64,000 nt of DNA from CAZUGO01 sp964619935 (lineage in GTDB: Bacteria; Planctomycetota; Phycisphaerae; UBA1845; CAIVHJ01), in assembly GCA_964619935.1 (NCBI GenBank), contig CAZUGO010000100.1, forward strand, positions 62,001 to 126,000. Reading direction: 5' to 3'. Every line of letters starts with the position of its first letter. Position 1 is the first letter of the stretch. Both the position numbers and the translations under genes were made by a program. Shown piece by piece: positions 33,563 through 43,187 of the stretch. The notes under the pieces were generated by a model, which worked only from the letters and a program-made list of their open reading frames with translations, was not told the origin of the DNA and did not search any database.

Positions 33563-34669
33563 ATGTCGATTGCAGTGCCGCACATCTCCGCGGGCCGACG
33601 GCGCCTGGCCGAGGGCACCCTTCAGCCCTTCGAGCGCCAACACCTCCAACCGGTCGCCGATTTGTTCGCCCGGGTGTTTCTGCAGCGCGCCCAGGGCGCC
33701 AGCGACAGCCTCTGCCGACAGTTCGAGGAGGTATTCTTCGAGCATCCCTGGCAGGGGTTGGCGGTTTCACCGTCGATGGTCTACCGGGATGCGGCCGGGG
33801 AGGTGGCCGGATTCTTCGGCGCCCATCCGCGGTTGCTGACGGTGTCGGGCCGGCGGTTCTCCGCGGTGGCAGTGGGACAGTTCATGGTGGATCCCCGGCA
33901 GCGTGGCCGCGGGATTGCGCTGGCGCTGACCGAAGCGATTCTGGCCGGCCCCCAAGCGTTGACCTTCACCACTTCGGCGGCCCCGGCCGCCGCCCGCATC
34001 TTCCGCCGGGCCGGATTCTGGACTCCGCCGTTTGCGGGCCTGCGCTGGCAGCGGCGCCTTCAGCTTCCGCGGGCCCTGGGCCGACTGCCGGCCGCGCGGC
34101 GGGTCCGCCGGATCCTGGCCGCCGTTCCCTTGCGACGGATGCTGCGGCGCCGGAGCCGGTCGGCCGCGGGCTGGCGCTGTCGCGCCCTGAGCGACCCGGC
34201 GACGTGGCAGGCCTTGCGCTGCGACCGGGGGTGGGGCACGATGCATTTCGTGATGACCGGCGCTCAGCTCGACTGGCTGTGGCAGCGATTGCAGCAGCAC
34301 CATCGCGGCCGCCGACTGCGGATCACAGTGATTGAGGATGGTGCCGGGGTCAGCCAGGCCTGGGTGGTGGATCGGGTGTCGGCCAGCGGCCATGCCAAGA
34401 TCCTGGAGTTCTGCAGCCGGTCGCCGGACTGGGTCACGCCACTGACCGTTTTTCTGAGGGCGGCGGAAGAGGCCGGCGTGGCCAGCGTGCGCGGCGGTTG
34501 CCACACACCCGAACTGACGGTTGCGGCGGCCGAGTGTGCCGCCCGACTGGTCTACACGACTCCGGCCACTGCATTCTTCACCCACCAGCGCCCGCTGCAA
34601 CAGGCCGTGCTCAACGGCAGCGCTGCATACTCCGACTTGGACGGCGAGAGTTGGTTGCGGTTTCAGTGA
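33563..34669 (+). CDS. GNAT-fold acetyltransferase-like protein
   Basis: A 368-residue protein with one clear GNAT domain in the N-terminal half: VAVGQFMVDPRQRGRGIALA includes the acetyl-CoA binding R/Q-x-x-G-R/G-x-A motif near residue 113, and ALTFTTSAAPAAARIFRRAG follows. The second half has a strand-helix pattern (LRITVIEDGAGVSQAWVVD, AAEEAGVASVRGGCHTPEL) that may be a second, degenerate GNAT domain, as in FemABX-like or LPS N-acyltransferases. It is the last gene of the plus-strand half of the cluster, 20 bp after the deacetylase-like gene. Inference: acylates an amino sugar of the same glycan. Confidence 0.8.
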   Translation: MSIAVPHISAGRRRLAEGTLQPFERQHLQPVADLFARVFLQRAQGASDSLCRQFEEVFFEHPWQGLAVSPSMVYRDAAGEVAGFFGAHPRLLTVSGRRFSAVAVGQFMVDPRQRGRGIALALTEAILAGPQALTFTTSAAPAAARIFRRAGFWTPPFAGLRWQRRLQLPRALGRLPAARRVRRILAAVPLRRMLRRRSRSAAGWRCRALSDPATWQALRCDRGWGTMHFVMTGAQLDWLWQRLQQHHRGRRLRITVIEDGAGVSQAWVVDRVSASGHAKILEFCSRSPDWVTPLTVFLRAAEEAGVASVRGGCHTPELTVAAAECAARLVYTTPATAFFTHQRPLQQAVLNGSAAYSDLDGESWLRFQ

Positions 34670-34768
34670 AGGCCGGATGACGTCGCCAGGGACGTGGCTT
34701 TGGACGTATAATAGGAAGGATGTTGGGCGTGGGTTCTTGCAGGAAGCGTCGGCTGGCGGGAGGCGCGA

Positions 34769-35194
34769 ATGGCTCATCGAAGTGGATTGGTTGCGGCGGG
34801 TGCCGGGCTGGTGCTCAGCCTGCTGGCGTGGGCGGCGAGCTATTGGCAGGTGGGCTACAGCCTGGCCGGCCAGGGAACGCACCTGGTGTTGCTCCGCGCC
34901 GGCCAACTGACTTTGGGCTGGACCGAGCGCACCCAGCAGCGCGGCTGGAGTGCCTTGGGTTTCGCCGGGCTGAAGACTTCCTGGTGGCCCCGGTACTCCG
35001 CTTTTCCGAACACCTTCTGGAGCCTGGCCATCCCGCTGTGGATCTTCGCGGTTCCGAGCGGCCTGTGGGTCTGGCGGCAGTTGGCATTTCGCGATCGGCA
35101 GCGGCGGTGGGGGCGGTGCACCGGCTGCGGGTATGTTCAGCGCGGAGTGTCCGAGGCGGTGTGTCCGGAATGCGGCCGGTCGTTGGTCAAGTAG
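34769..35194 (+). CDS. Small membrane protein with C-terminal zinc ribbon
   Basis: A 141-residue protein with two membrane segments (AAGAGLVLSLLAWAASYW and FWSLAIPLWIFAVPSGLWVW) and a cytoplasmic C-terminal zinc ribbon, CTGCGYVQRGVSEAVCPECG. This ribbon on a short membrane protein recurs in planctomycete genomes, function unknown. A GGGAGG ribosome site lies just before the ATG, and a perfect TATAAT at 34707-34712 gives a likely -10. A broken copy of the same ribbon lies at 45811-45879. Confidence 0.75.
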   Translation: MAHRSGLVAAGAGLVLSLLAWAASYWQVGYSLAGQGTHLVLLRAGQLTLGWTERTQQRGWSALGFAGLKTSWWPRYSAFPNTFWSLAIPLWIFAVPSGLWVWRQLAFRDRQRRWGRCTGCGYVQRGVSEAVCPECGRSLVK

Positions 35195-35649
35195 GCGACG
35201 CTGGCCAAGGAACGCGAACGACGCTACGCCAGGGCCGCGGATCCTGCTGCGGGTTCGCATTCCGACCGCATCTGGGAGCCGCTGCCACGCGGCTCGCAGG
35301 GGCACGTGAAAGAACGCCACGTCCCGGCACTGCCTCCTTCCCCTAAAGATCTTGCGCAGACCATGACGATCTATTCACAGTCACCACCGTGCAGCCTCGG
35401 CTGACGGTCTTTCTTGACCCTGTACCTCACCCGTGGTACTGAACAGGCGTGGTCATGCATTCGGATGGATGACTGCGGAGATTGCATGTCGCGTGTGTGG
35501 CTCGGATGGCAGCGTCCCAACGGCGCTGCGGATGTTCGGGCCGGCGCGGCAGGCCGGCGGGCGTGAGTGGACCGTCGTACAGCGGCGTTCACACGGGCCC
35601 GACAATCCCCACTTGGCTCACAACCCACGGCAGGACAAGGAGAAGCTCA
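35195..35649. other. Noncoding stretch before the Cys-rich repeat protein
   Basis: About 455 bp without a supported gene. The frame after the upstream stop stays open for 69 codons but has no motif. The only useful element is AAGGAG (35636-35641), the ribosome site of the following gene. TTGACC near 35415 with TACTGA 17 bp later is too weak to call a promoter. Confidence 0.35.
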
Positions 35650-38600
35650 ATGCTGCGCCCAGGATCGGTTCGAGCGGCCGTCGTCATGGTGTGTCTGAGT
35701 GTGCATTTCGTCAGTGCCGCGGTGGTCACGGTTACGTTTTCGGGCGAGGTCACCGACGTGGTCAACTCGGACGGCCTGTTGCCGATGCCCGTCGTGGCCG
35801 CGGGCGATGCGTTCACCTTGAGCTATGAATTTGACACGGCTACCGGCGATGGTGAACCGTCGGTGAGCTTCGGGACTTATGCCCTGAGTTCGATCGATAT
35901 GGTGATGGTCAACCTGGGGACCTTCAACGCACCCGGTGAGATCCGCGTGGTCAACGACACCGACTACTCGGATGCGGTGACCGGAGAGGATTTCTTCGAC
36001 GTGGATGCCTACGTGGTCGGCACTGGATTCGATCCGATCTCGATCGGTCTGGTCGGCAGCATGGACATGTCCGCAATTCTGGCCGATGACCAGATGTCGG
36101 TATTTGCCAACGACTCCTTGCCCGCGGCCTTGCCCGACCTGTCGGAATTCGAAACCCGGATTGTGGCGCTGAGCTACATCGACGATGAGGGCCGGTCGTT
36201 CTTCATTCAGGCCGACATCACCTTGCTGGAAGCTTCTGGCGATTGCCCCAGACCGTGTGACGACGGCGTGGATTGCACCAAAGACGCCTGCGTAGGCGGC
36301 GTGTGCGTCAGCACACCCAGCGATGCCCTGTGCGACAACGGCAACTTCTGTGACGGGTCCGAGACCTGCAATGGGATGGGCGGCTGCGAAAGCGGGAGCC
36401 CACCCAACTGCAATGACGGCAATGTCTGCACCGCTGATTCCTGCAGCCCCGATGAGAATCAGTGTGTTCACGTGCCCAGCGATGCGTTGTGCGACAACGG
36501 CCGAGCCTGCGACGGTGTGGAGGCCTGCGATCCCGATCTGGGCTGTCAACCGGGCATCCCGCTCAACTGCAACGACGGCGTGGTGTGTACCTTCGATAGT
36601 TGCGACGAAGACACCGATTCCTGTGTGCATACGCCCAACAACGCGGTGTGCGACAACGGCGATTCTTGTGACGGTGTCGAATTCTGCGAGGTCGCCCTGG
36701 GCTGCCAGGCGGGCGACCCGGTCGACTGCAATGACGGCGTGGCCTGCACGGTGGACACCTGTGACGAGACCACCGATGCCTGCGTGCACACCCCCAGCGA
36801 CGACTTCTGCGACAACGGCGATTTCTGCGACGGCGGCGAGACCTGCGGCCCCGGCGGCTGCCAGTTGGGTACCCCGCGAAACTGCAGCGACGGAGTCGCC
36901 TGCACCGCCGATGCCTGCGACGAGGCGGCCGATGTCTGCGTGCACATGCCGCTGGATTCTTTCTGCGACAACGGTGATGCCTGCGACGGCGTGGAGCACT
37001 GCGACGCACAGGCGGGTTGTGTGCTGGGTGCCCCGCCGAACTGCAACGACGGCATCGCCTGCACGCTGGACGCCTGTGATCCGAGCACCGGGGACTGCCT
37101 GCACACGCCCAGCGACGGGTTCTGCAACAACGACGATTTCTGCGACGGCGACGAAGTGTGCGGGCCGGCCGGGTGTGAACCTGGCCCGTCCCGGAACTGC
37201 AACGACGGTGTGGCCTGCACGATCGACTCCTGTGACGAGGCAGCCGATGCCTGTGTCAACACACCGCTGGACGCATTCTGCGACAATGGCGATTCCTGTG
37301 ACGGGTCCGAGAGTTGCGATCCGGTGAACGGCTGTGCGCCCGGTGCTCCGCCCAACTGCAACGACGGCATCGCCTGCACTTTCGACACCTGCGACCCGAT
37401 CACCGGGGACTGCCTGCACACGCCCAGCGACGCGTTGTGCAACAACGGCGATTTCTGCGACGGCGACGAGGTCTGCGGGGCCTCGGGCTGTACCGCGGGC
37501 GAGCCGCGGAGCTGCAACGACAGTGTGGCCTGCACCGTGGACGCCTGCGACGAGAAGACCAACGCCTGCGTGCACCTGGCGCTGGACGCCTTCTGCGACA
37601 ACGGCGAGATCTGCGACGGGTCGGAAACGTGCGATCCCCTGGGCGGCTGCCAGCCGGGCGTGCCGCCCAACTGCAATGACGGCGTGGTCTGCACCCTCGA
37701 CAGTTGTGATCCGGCCAGCGGGGCGTGCGTGCACACGCCCAGCGACGCCCTGTGCGACAACGGCCGCGCGTGCGACGGCCAGGAAAGTTGCGATCCGCTG
37801 GGGGGGTGCCTCCCGGGGACACCGCTGTCCTGCAATGACGGGGTGGTGTGTACGCTCGACAGTTGTGACGAGAAGACCGATGCCTGCGTCTACGCGCCGC
37901 AGGCCGATCTGTGCGACAACGGCGATTTCTGCGACGGGCAGGAGACCTGCGATGCGCAGGCGGGCTGCCAGCCGGGCACCCCGCCGAATTGCAGCGACGG
38001 GGTCGCCTGCACCATCGACCTCTGCGACGAGGGCACCGATTCCTGTGCGTCTGCGCCCAGTGACGGGTTCTGCAACAACGGCGACTATTGCGACGGCGTC
38101 GAAACCTGCGATCCGCTCACCGGTTGCCAGCCGGGGACGCCGCCGGATTGTAATGACGGGGTGGTCTGCACCGTGGACTCCTGCAATGAGCTGAGCGACA
38201 CCTGCAGCCAGGTCCTGGATCCCGACTTCTGTGACAACGGTGATTTCTGCGACGGCTTTGAAACCTGCGATCCAGCCACGGGCTGCCAGCCAGGGACCCC
38301 GCCGATCTGCGATGACCAGGTGGCCTGCACGGTCGACAGTTGTGATGAGGCCAACGACGTGTGTGCCTCGGTGCCGCAGCATCTGTTGTGCAATGACGGC
38401 AACAGTTGCACCAACGATTTCTGCAGCTTCAGCGGGTGCGTGTTCGAGTTGACGCGCGGCGCGGAATGTGCCAATGCGGGCGACTGCGCCGCAGACGAGC
38501 TGTGTGAGAACTGCATGTGCGTGCCGTCCATGGAGATTATCGGGGCCTGTTGCTTGCCGCCAGGCGGCGGCGCGGGTCGCTCGCTGCCTGGTGACGACGA

Positions 38601-39258
38601 CGACGACGGGGGCGAGTTGCCCGCCGGCGACGATGACGACGACGGTCCCGACGGCGATCCACCGGCCGAACCAGCGCGTTCGGACTCGGGCGACAACGAT
38701 GACGACGCCGCCGGCGAACTGCCGGTCGGGGATGACGACGACGATGCCGACCTGATGGACAGTTGCGTGCCGCTTCGGGAGGACGAGTGCCTGGACCAGG
38801 GCGGCACGTTCCTGGGCGTCGGTAGCATTTGTCGCCCGGGCATTTGCGGCAGTGATGTTTGCGAAGACGGGAAGCCGTGCGCGCTCACGCTGAAGTACAC
38901 CGGTCAGGACTGCTCGGCCAGCGATCACTCGCAAAGCGACAGCTCGGTGGCCTGTACGGGTGACCCGGCGCTGGCGGCCGAGGTCATGATCGTGGCGAAC
39001 GATGACGACGAGGCCGGCGGCGGCCTGGTGTGGTTCACGGGCAATGTTCTGCTCGGCGACAACTTTGTGCTCGAGGCCGCCAACGCCGGGGAGGAGCGGC
39101 TGAAAGCAAATACCTTCGTCCACATCTTCGATATCGCCGACGGCAGCTTGTTGCAGAGGGTGAAGTTCCACACCTCGTGCTCGCAGCCGTTGGCGCTCGG
39201 TGATCAGTTCGGCGGGGTGCAGTTGGTCGGGTTTGTGGCCGAGGGTGATTGCCAATAG
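35650..39258 (+). CDS. Secreted protein with 13 Cys-rich repeats and acidic linkers
   Basis: A 1202-residue exported protein. The ATG at 35650 follows AAGGAG and starts a signal peptide (RAAVVMVCLSVHFVSAA). Residues about 25-195 form a strand-rich domain. About 13 repeats of 50-53 residues follow (about 227-912), each with the frame CDNGxFCDGxExC, GCQxGTPPNC, DGxxCTxDxCDExTDxC; the cysteines could make a disulfide-linked rod. Next are three acidic stretches (DDDDDGGELPAGDDDDDG and similar) that may bind calcium. The last 140 residues are a separate domain with ALTLKYTGQDC, MIVANDDDEAGG, LGDNFVLEA and FHTSCSQPLALGDQFGG, a pattern known from uncharacterised planctomycete and bacteroidete surface proteins. 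Likely a surface stalk or adhesin. The role is inferred, not shown. Confidence 0.85.
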   Translation: MLRPGSVRAAVVMVCLSVHFVSAAVVTVTFSGEVTDVVNSDGLLPMPVVAAGDAFTLSYEFDTATGDGEPSVSFGTYALSSIDMVMVNLGTFNAPGEIRVVNDTDYSDAVTGEDFFDVDAYVVGTGFDPISIGLVGSMDMSAILADDQMSVFANDSLPAALPDLSEFETRIVALSYIDDEGRSFFIQADITLLEASGDCPRPCDDGVDCTKDACVGGVCVSTPSDALCDNGNFCDGSETCNGMGGCESGSPPNCNDGNVCTADSCSPDENQCVHVPSDALCDNGRACDGVEACDPDLGCQPGIPLNCNDGVVCTFDSCDEDTDSCVHTPNNAVCDNGDSCDGVEFCEVALGCQAGDPVDCNDGVACTVDTCDETTDACVHTPSDDFCDNGDFCDGGETCGPGGCQLGTPRNCSDGVACTADACDEAADVCVHMPLDSFCDNGDACDGVEHCDAQAGCVLGAPPNCNDGIACTLDACDPSTGDCLHTPSDGFCNNDDFCDGDEVCGPAGCEPGPSRNCNDGVACTIDSCDEAADACVNTPLDAFCDNGDSCDGSESCDPVNGCAPGAPPNCNDGIACTFDTCDPITGDCLHTPSDALCNNGDFCDGDEVCGASGCTAGEPRSCNDSVACTVDACDEKTNACVHLALDAFCDNGEICDGSETCDPLGGCQPGVPPNCNDGVVCTLDSCDPASGACVHTPSDALCDNGRACDGQESCDPLGGCLPGTPLSCNDGVVCTLDSCDEKTDACVYAPQADLCDNGDFCDGQETCDAQAGCQPGTPPNCSDGVACTIDLCDEGTDSCASAPSDGFCNNGDYCDGVETCDPLTGCQPGTPPDCNDGVVCTVDSCNELSDTCSQVLDPDFCDNGDFCDGFETCDPATGCQPGTPPICDDQVACTVDSCDEANDVCASVPQHLLCNDGNSCTNDFCSFSGCVFELTRGAECANAGDCAADELCENCMCVPSMEIIGACCLPPGGGAGRSLPGDDDDDGGELPAGDDDDDGPDGDPPAEPARSDSGDNDDDAAGELPVGDDDDDADLMDSCVPLREDECLDQGGTFLGVGSICRPGICGSDVCEDGKPCALTLKYTGQDCSASDHSQSDSSVACTGDPALAAEVMIVANDDDEAGGGLVWFTGNVLLGDNFVLEAANAGEERLKANTFVHIFDIADGSLLQRVKFHTSCSQPLALGDQFGGVQLVGFVAEGDCQ
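36328..38385. repeat. Coding tandem repeats (13 x about 158 bp)
   Basis: The internal repeats of the Cys-rich protein. Units vary from 50 to 53 codons because some have CGPGGC where others have CDPxxGC. Units 4, 6 and 8 share the shorter form and alternate with the longer form, which points to duplication in blocks of two units. The array is a likely site of recombination and copy-number variation between strains. Confidence 0.8.
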
Positions 39259-39420
39259 CGCCCCATGCCGGCGCCGGTGACGACGATGCCGGACCGGATG
39301 CCGGACCGTTCGCAGTGTCTTCGGCATGACCGGAAAGTGACCGCAGCCGCTGCCCGGGGCGCCCGTCCCAAACGGTGGGATCCGCGGGATGTACGATGTG
39401 GGCTGACGCCCGAGGAAATC

Positions 39421-40788
39421 ATGGCCCGTCGCCTGTCTGACTTTTTCAAGAGCGCTCGTGTGCCCGAAGCGGTCGGAGCTGAGCCGGCTGCGGCGAACGC
39501 CGAACCCGAGGCGCCGCGGATGATCGAGCTTGCCGGCACGAGGGTACCGGCGGTGCCGTCGGAGTTGCCGCAGTCCGAGATCGTTCCGGAGATCTTTGCC
39601 GACCTGGTGCTCAAGCTGGCGCACCTGGACTTGAACATCACGACCGAGCGCGTGGTGCAGCAACTGTGTTTGCCGCTGTCCATCGCTTCGGCCCTGCTGG
39701 AGCAGCTCCGCAGTGACCACTTGCTGGAGGTCATGGGCCCCACCGGTCCGTTCAACTATCGCTTTGCGATCACCGATCGCGGGCGACAGCGGGCGACCTG
39801 GTTGCTGGAGAATTCGCAGTATGTCGGTCCGGCGCCGGTGTCGCTAAGCGAATACACCCGGATGCTGGAGTATCAGTTTGGGAATCTACCGCCGGTGACG
39901 GCCGACGATGTGGCCGAGGTGCTCAGCAACCTGGTGCTGCCGGAACAGGCCCGCGAGGTGGTCGGCCTGGCGGTGTCGGCCGGGCGGAGTCTGTTCGTGC
40001 ATGGGCCGCCCGGGGGTGGCAAGACCAGCATCGGACGACAGGTGCACGCCGCGCTGCACGGTTACTTGTGGCTGCCGTACTGCATCGCGGTCGACCGCCA
40101 CATCATCCGGCTGTTCGATGCCCGCTTTCATCGGCGGGCGCCGTTGGGGGTGTCCAGCCAGGAGGCCACCGGGATGGATCAGCGCTGGGTGCGGATCACC
40201 CGCCCGTTCGTGGTGGTCGGCGGTGAGCTGAGCCTCAGCGATCTGGACCTGACCTGGGATCCGGGTCTGGGGTACCACGAAGCTCCGCCGCACATCAAGG
40301 CCAACGGCGGCACCTTCCTCTTGGACGATTTCGGGGCTCAGCCGGTCGAGCCGCACCGCCTGCTCAATCGCTGGATCATCCCGCTGGAGTATCGGGTCGA
40401 TCATCTGACCTTGCGCACCGGCCAGAAACTGGAGGTGCCGTTCCGGCAGTTGCTGGTGATCTCGACCAATCACGATCCCGAAGTGGTCATGACCCCGGCG
40501 CTGCTCCGGCGGATGGGGTACCGGGTGTACGTCGGTCCGCCGACCCACGAGGCCTATGCCGAGATCTTCCAGCGCTATGCCCGCCGTCATGAGGTCGAGG
40601 TTCCTCCGGGCCTGGTCGAAGGTCTGATTCGGCGCTACGCTGCCGAGCAGCGGGAGATCGCCAGTTGTCATCCGCAAGACCTGATTGAGCGCGCCCGCGA
40701 CATCTGCGGCTACCACGACCTGCGATTCGCCTTGAATGCCGAAGTTCTCGATGTCGCCTGGAAGAGCTACTTCGGCACGGCGCGCTGA
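39421..40788 (+). CDS. AAA-type ATPase with N-terminal winged helix
   Basis: A 455-residue cytoplasmic ATPase. I take the ATG at 39421 (GAGGAAAT upstream, start MARRLSDFFKSAR); the frame is open 52 codons further with no motif. Residues 60-180 look like a winged-helix module (EIFADLVLKLAHLDLNITTE, FNYRFAITDRGRQRATWLLE). The AAA domain has Walker A HGPPGGGKTSIG (near 195), Walker B GGTFLLDDFGAQ (near 295), and an Asn sensor VISTNHD. The C-terminal lid follows. Proteins with this arrangement have been annotated as ATPases linked to Flp pilus assembly, but no pilus gene is nearby, so the client is unknown. It stands alone between a surface protein and a transporter. Confidence 0.82.
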   Translation: MARRLSDFFKSARVPEAVGAEPAAANAEPEAPRMIELAGTRVPAVPSELPQSEIVPEIFADLVLKLAHLDLNITTERVVQQLCLPLSIASALLEQLRSDHLLEVMGPTGPFNYRFAITDRGRQRATWLLENSQYVGPAPVSLSEYTRMLEYQFGNLPPVTADDVAEVLSNLVLPEQAREVVGLAVSAGRSLFVHGPPGGGKTSIGRQVHAALHGYLWLPYCIAVDRHIIRLFDARFHRRAPLGVSSQEATGMDQRWVRITRPFVVVGGELSLSDLDLTWDPGLGYHEAPPHIKANGGTFLLDDFGAQPVEPHRLLNRWIIPLEYRVDHLTLRTGQKLEVPFRQLLVISTNHDPEVVMTPALLRRMGYRVYVGPPTHEAYAEIFQRYARRHEVEVPPGLVEGLIRRYAAEQREIASCHPQDLIERARDICGYHDLRFALNAEVLDVAWKSYFGTAR

Positions 40789-40992
40789 CCTGGGTCGGCT
40801 GTGATGCCGGTCGGTAGATCGTCGCCAGTGCGGATCGTGCGCCCACGGCCGCGCTCCAACCGTCCCGGCAACTCGGTAACCGGCAATCGATCCTGACGGA
40901 CGAACGCCACCGGCCCGGTCGGGCGGAGCCGCGCCGCAGAATGCGGGACCGACCTTCATGAAGGGCTCCCTGGATTCGTTTGAACGGGTGCC

Positions 40993-42969
40993 CTACGTCC
41001 CGCTTGATTTGGCGCGGCAGCGCCAGGTGAAGAATCCAACCAGCAGCGCGAAGAGTCCGACACCCAGCAGGTCGCGCGGGGTCAGGGTGGTGATCTCAAA
41101 GGGCATGCGAATCGAGGTACCCGGTTGGACGGTCGTGCTGCGATAGACCGTGATCGCGGCGATGGCCACGCCCATGATGCCCTGGCCGCCGACCAGGCCG
41201 GATCCCAACAACACGCCGCGCGCTCGCCGGGCCAGGCGGGTCTCGGTTGAGCGAGCGGTTCGTTCCAGCGCACCGCGTAACAGTCCGCCCAGAAACACCG
41301 GCACCATGGTGGCCACCGGCAAGTACACGCCGACGGCAAACGGCAGCGAGGGGATGCGGGCCAGCTCGGCGATGATCGCCACGGCGGCGCCGCTGCCGAT
41401 CAGGATCCACGGCAGTTTGTTCTCCAGAACCCCCTCGATCACGATCTTCATCAACGTGCCCTGCGGTGCCGATAGTTCCGCGCTGCCCAGGGTGTAGGCC
41501 CGGTCCAGCATCATGACGGTGCCGCACACGAAGACCGCAGAGGTCAACACACCCAGCAGTTCGCCGACCTGCTGCCGCCGCGGTGTGGCCCCCAGCAAGA
41601 AGCCGGTCTTGAGATCCTGGGAGGTATCGCCTGCGATCGACGCGGCGATGGCCACCACGCACCCGACGGTCAGGGCGGTGACTTTGCCGGTGTCGTCGGT
41701 CCAGCCCAGCAGCAGAAACACACCGGCCGTGCCGATCAGGGTGGCGATGGCCATTCCGCTGGTGGGGTTGGAGGTCACCCCGACCAGGCCGACGATCCGA
41801 GAGGACACGGTGACGAAGAAGAACGCAAAGATGACCACGCATACCGAGGCGCACAGCCGCACGGCGAACGCGTCAATCCCGAAGACCGGCGGGACGAAAG
41901 CCAGAACCGCCGCAATCAGCAGCACGCCCAGCCCGACAACGCTCAGCGGCAGGTCGCTGGAGGTCCGCGCAACCGGGCTCGCGGACTCCTGTTCGCCCAG
42001 TCGTGACCGCAACTGCCGGGCCCCGATGCGGAAACTCTCGACCATGGTCGGGATGCTGCGGATCAGCGTGAGCAGTCCGGCGGTGGCCACGGCACCGGCG
42101 CCGATATAACGCACATATTTCTCCCAGAGGTCACCGCTGAGCATCTCGCGGATCAGCCGGTGCTCCTCCGGGTAGAGGGGCGCGGTGCGCTCGGCGCCCC
42201 ACACGGCGATGATCGGAATGATCAGCAGCGAGGACAGCAACCCGCCGCCGACCATGACGGCGGCGATGCGCGGACCCAGGATGTAGCCGACGCCGAACAG
42301 GGCCGCCGACAGCTTCATGCCAATCTGGGCCTTGGGAATGCCGGGGACAGCGCAGGCCACTTCCTTGGGAATGAGTTTGATCCAGCCGACCACGAACTCG
42401 AACGCGGCGCCCAGCCCCAGCCCCAGAAACACGTTGTGGGCCCGGGCGCCGCCGACTTCGCTGGCCACCAGCACCTCGGCACAGGCCGTGCCCTCGGGGT
42501 AGGGCAGGTGGCCGTGCTCGCGTTCGATCAAGAAACGGCGCAGCGGAATCATGAACAGCACGCCCAGCAGCCCGCCGCACAACGCCAGCAGGGTCATCTG
42601 CAACAGCGGCGGATCAAAGCCCCACATGAACAGTGCCGGCAGGGTGAAGATCACCCCGCTGGCCACCGAGCTGGAGGCCGACCCGATGGTCTGAGCCATG
42701 TTGGCTTCCAGGATCGTGCCCCGGACGCCGACGCTGCCCAAGGCCCGATAGGCGGCCACGGTCATGACCGCCACCGGGATGGATGTCGAGATGGTCAAAC
42801 CGGCCTGCAGCCCGAGATAGGCATTGGCCGCCCCGAAGAGGATCCCGAAGAGGATCCCGGACACCGCGGACTTCACCGTGAACTCGAGGGGGCTGGCGCT
42901 GGCCGGGATGTAGGGCACAAAGACATCGCCGGCGGACACCGGCTGGCTGAGCCCCTGCTTGTCACCCAT
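40993..42969 (-). CDS. OPT-family oligopeptide/metal transporter
   Basis: A 658-residue membrane protein with about 14-16 hydrophobic segments. Start at the ATG 42969 (GGGAG upstream); 29 codons of open frame precede it without motif. OPT hallmarks: YIPASASPLEFTVKSAVSGI, the conserved FGAANAYLGLQAGLTISTSI, HLPYPEGTACAEVL, and later SNPTSGMAIATLIGTAGVFL and TSQDLKTGFLLGATPRRQQ. OPT proteins move small peptides or metal chelates in by proton coupling. Length and motifs match prokaryotic OPT members well. No substrate-binding protein or regulator is adjacent, so the substrate is open. Confidence 0.94.
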   Translation of the reverse strand: MGDKQGLSQPVSAGDVFVPYIPASASPLEFTVKSAVSGILFGILFGAANAYLGLQAGLTISTSIPVAVMTVAAYRALGSVGVRGTILEANMAQTIGSASSSVASGVIFTLPALFMWGFDPPLLQMTLLALCGGLLGVLFMIPLRRFLIEREHGHLPYPEGTACAEVLVASEVGGARAHNVFLGLGLGAAFEFVVGWIKLIPKEVACAVPGIPKAQIGMKLSAALFGVGYILGPRIAAVMVGGGLLSSLLIIPIIAVWGAERTAPLYPEEHRLIREMLSGDLWEKYVRYIGAGAVATAGLLTLIRSIPTMVESFRIGARQLRSRLGEQESASPVARTSSDLPLSVVGLGVLLIAAVLAFVPPVFGIDAFAVRLCASVCVVIFAFFFVTVSSRIVGLVGVTSNPTSGMAIATLIGTAGVFLLLGWTDDTGKVTALTVGCVVAIAASIAGDTSQDLKTGFLLGATPRRQQVGELLGVLTSAVFVCGTVMMLDRAYTLGSAELSAPQGTLMKIVIEGVLENKLPWILIGSGAAVAIIAELARIPSLPFAVGVYLPVATMVPVFLGGLLRGALERTARSTETRLARRARGVLLGSGLVGGQGIMGVAIAAITVYRSTTVQPGTSIRMPFEITTLTPRDLLGVGLFALLVGFFTWRCRAKSSGT

Positions 42970-43187
42970 GAATGCTCCCGGAAAAAGAACAGGCGTCGAC
43001 GGTGACGGGACCATAACATGACGCCACCGCGGCGTAAACCAAGAAGGGGCGCACACCTAAGCGAGCAGCCGGTTCCTTGAATTCCTTGGACTTGGGGAAT
43101 GGTCTGGCATCGAGGAGCGGTGGTGATAGAATGAAATCGTCATCTCGAGCCGCAAAAGTTTCTTTACCAACGGGAAGGGGGTTTCCG

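Noticed and set aside
35647..39720. A 1357-codon open frame antisense to the Cys-rich repeat protein
   Set aside because: It mirrors the sense gene: the regular repeat and high GC keep the opposite frame free of stops. It shows no domain, no signal peptide and no ribosome site, while the sense frame has all of these.
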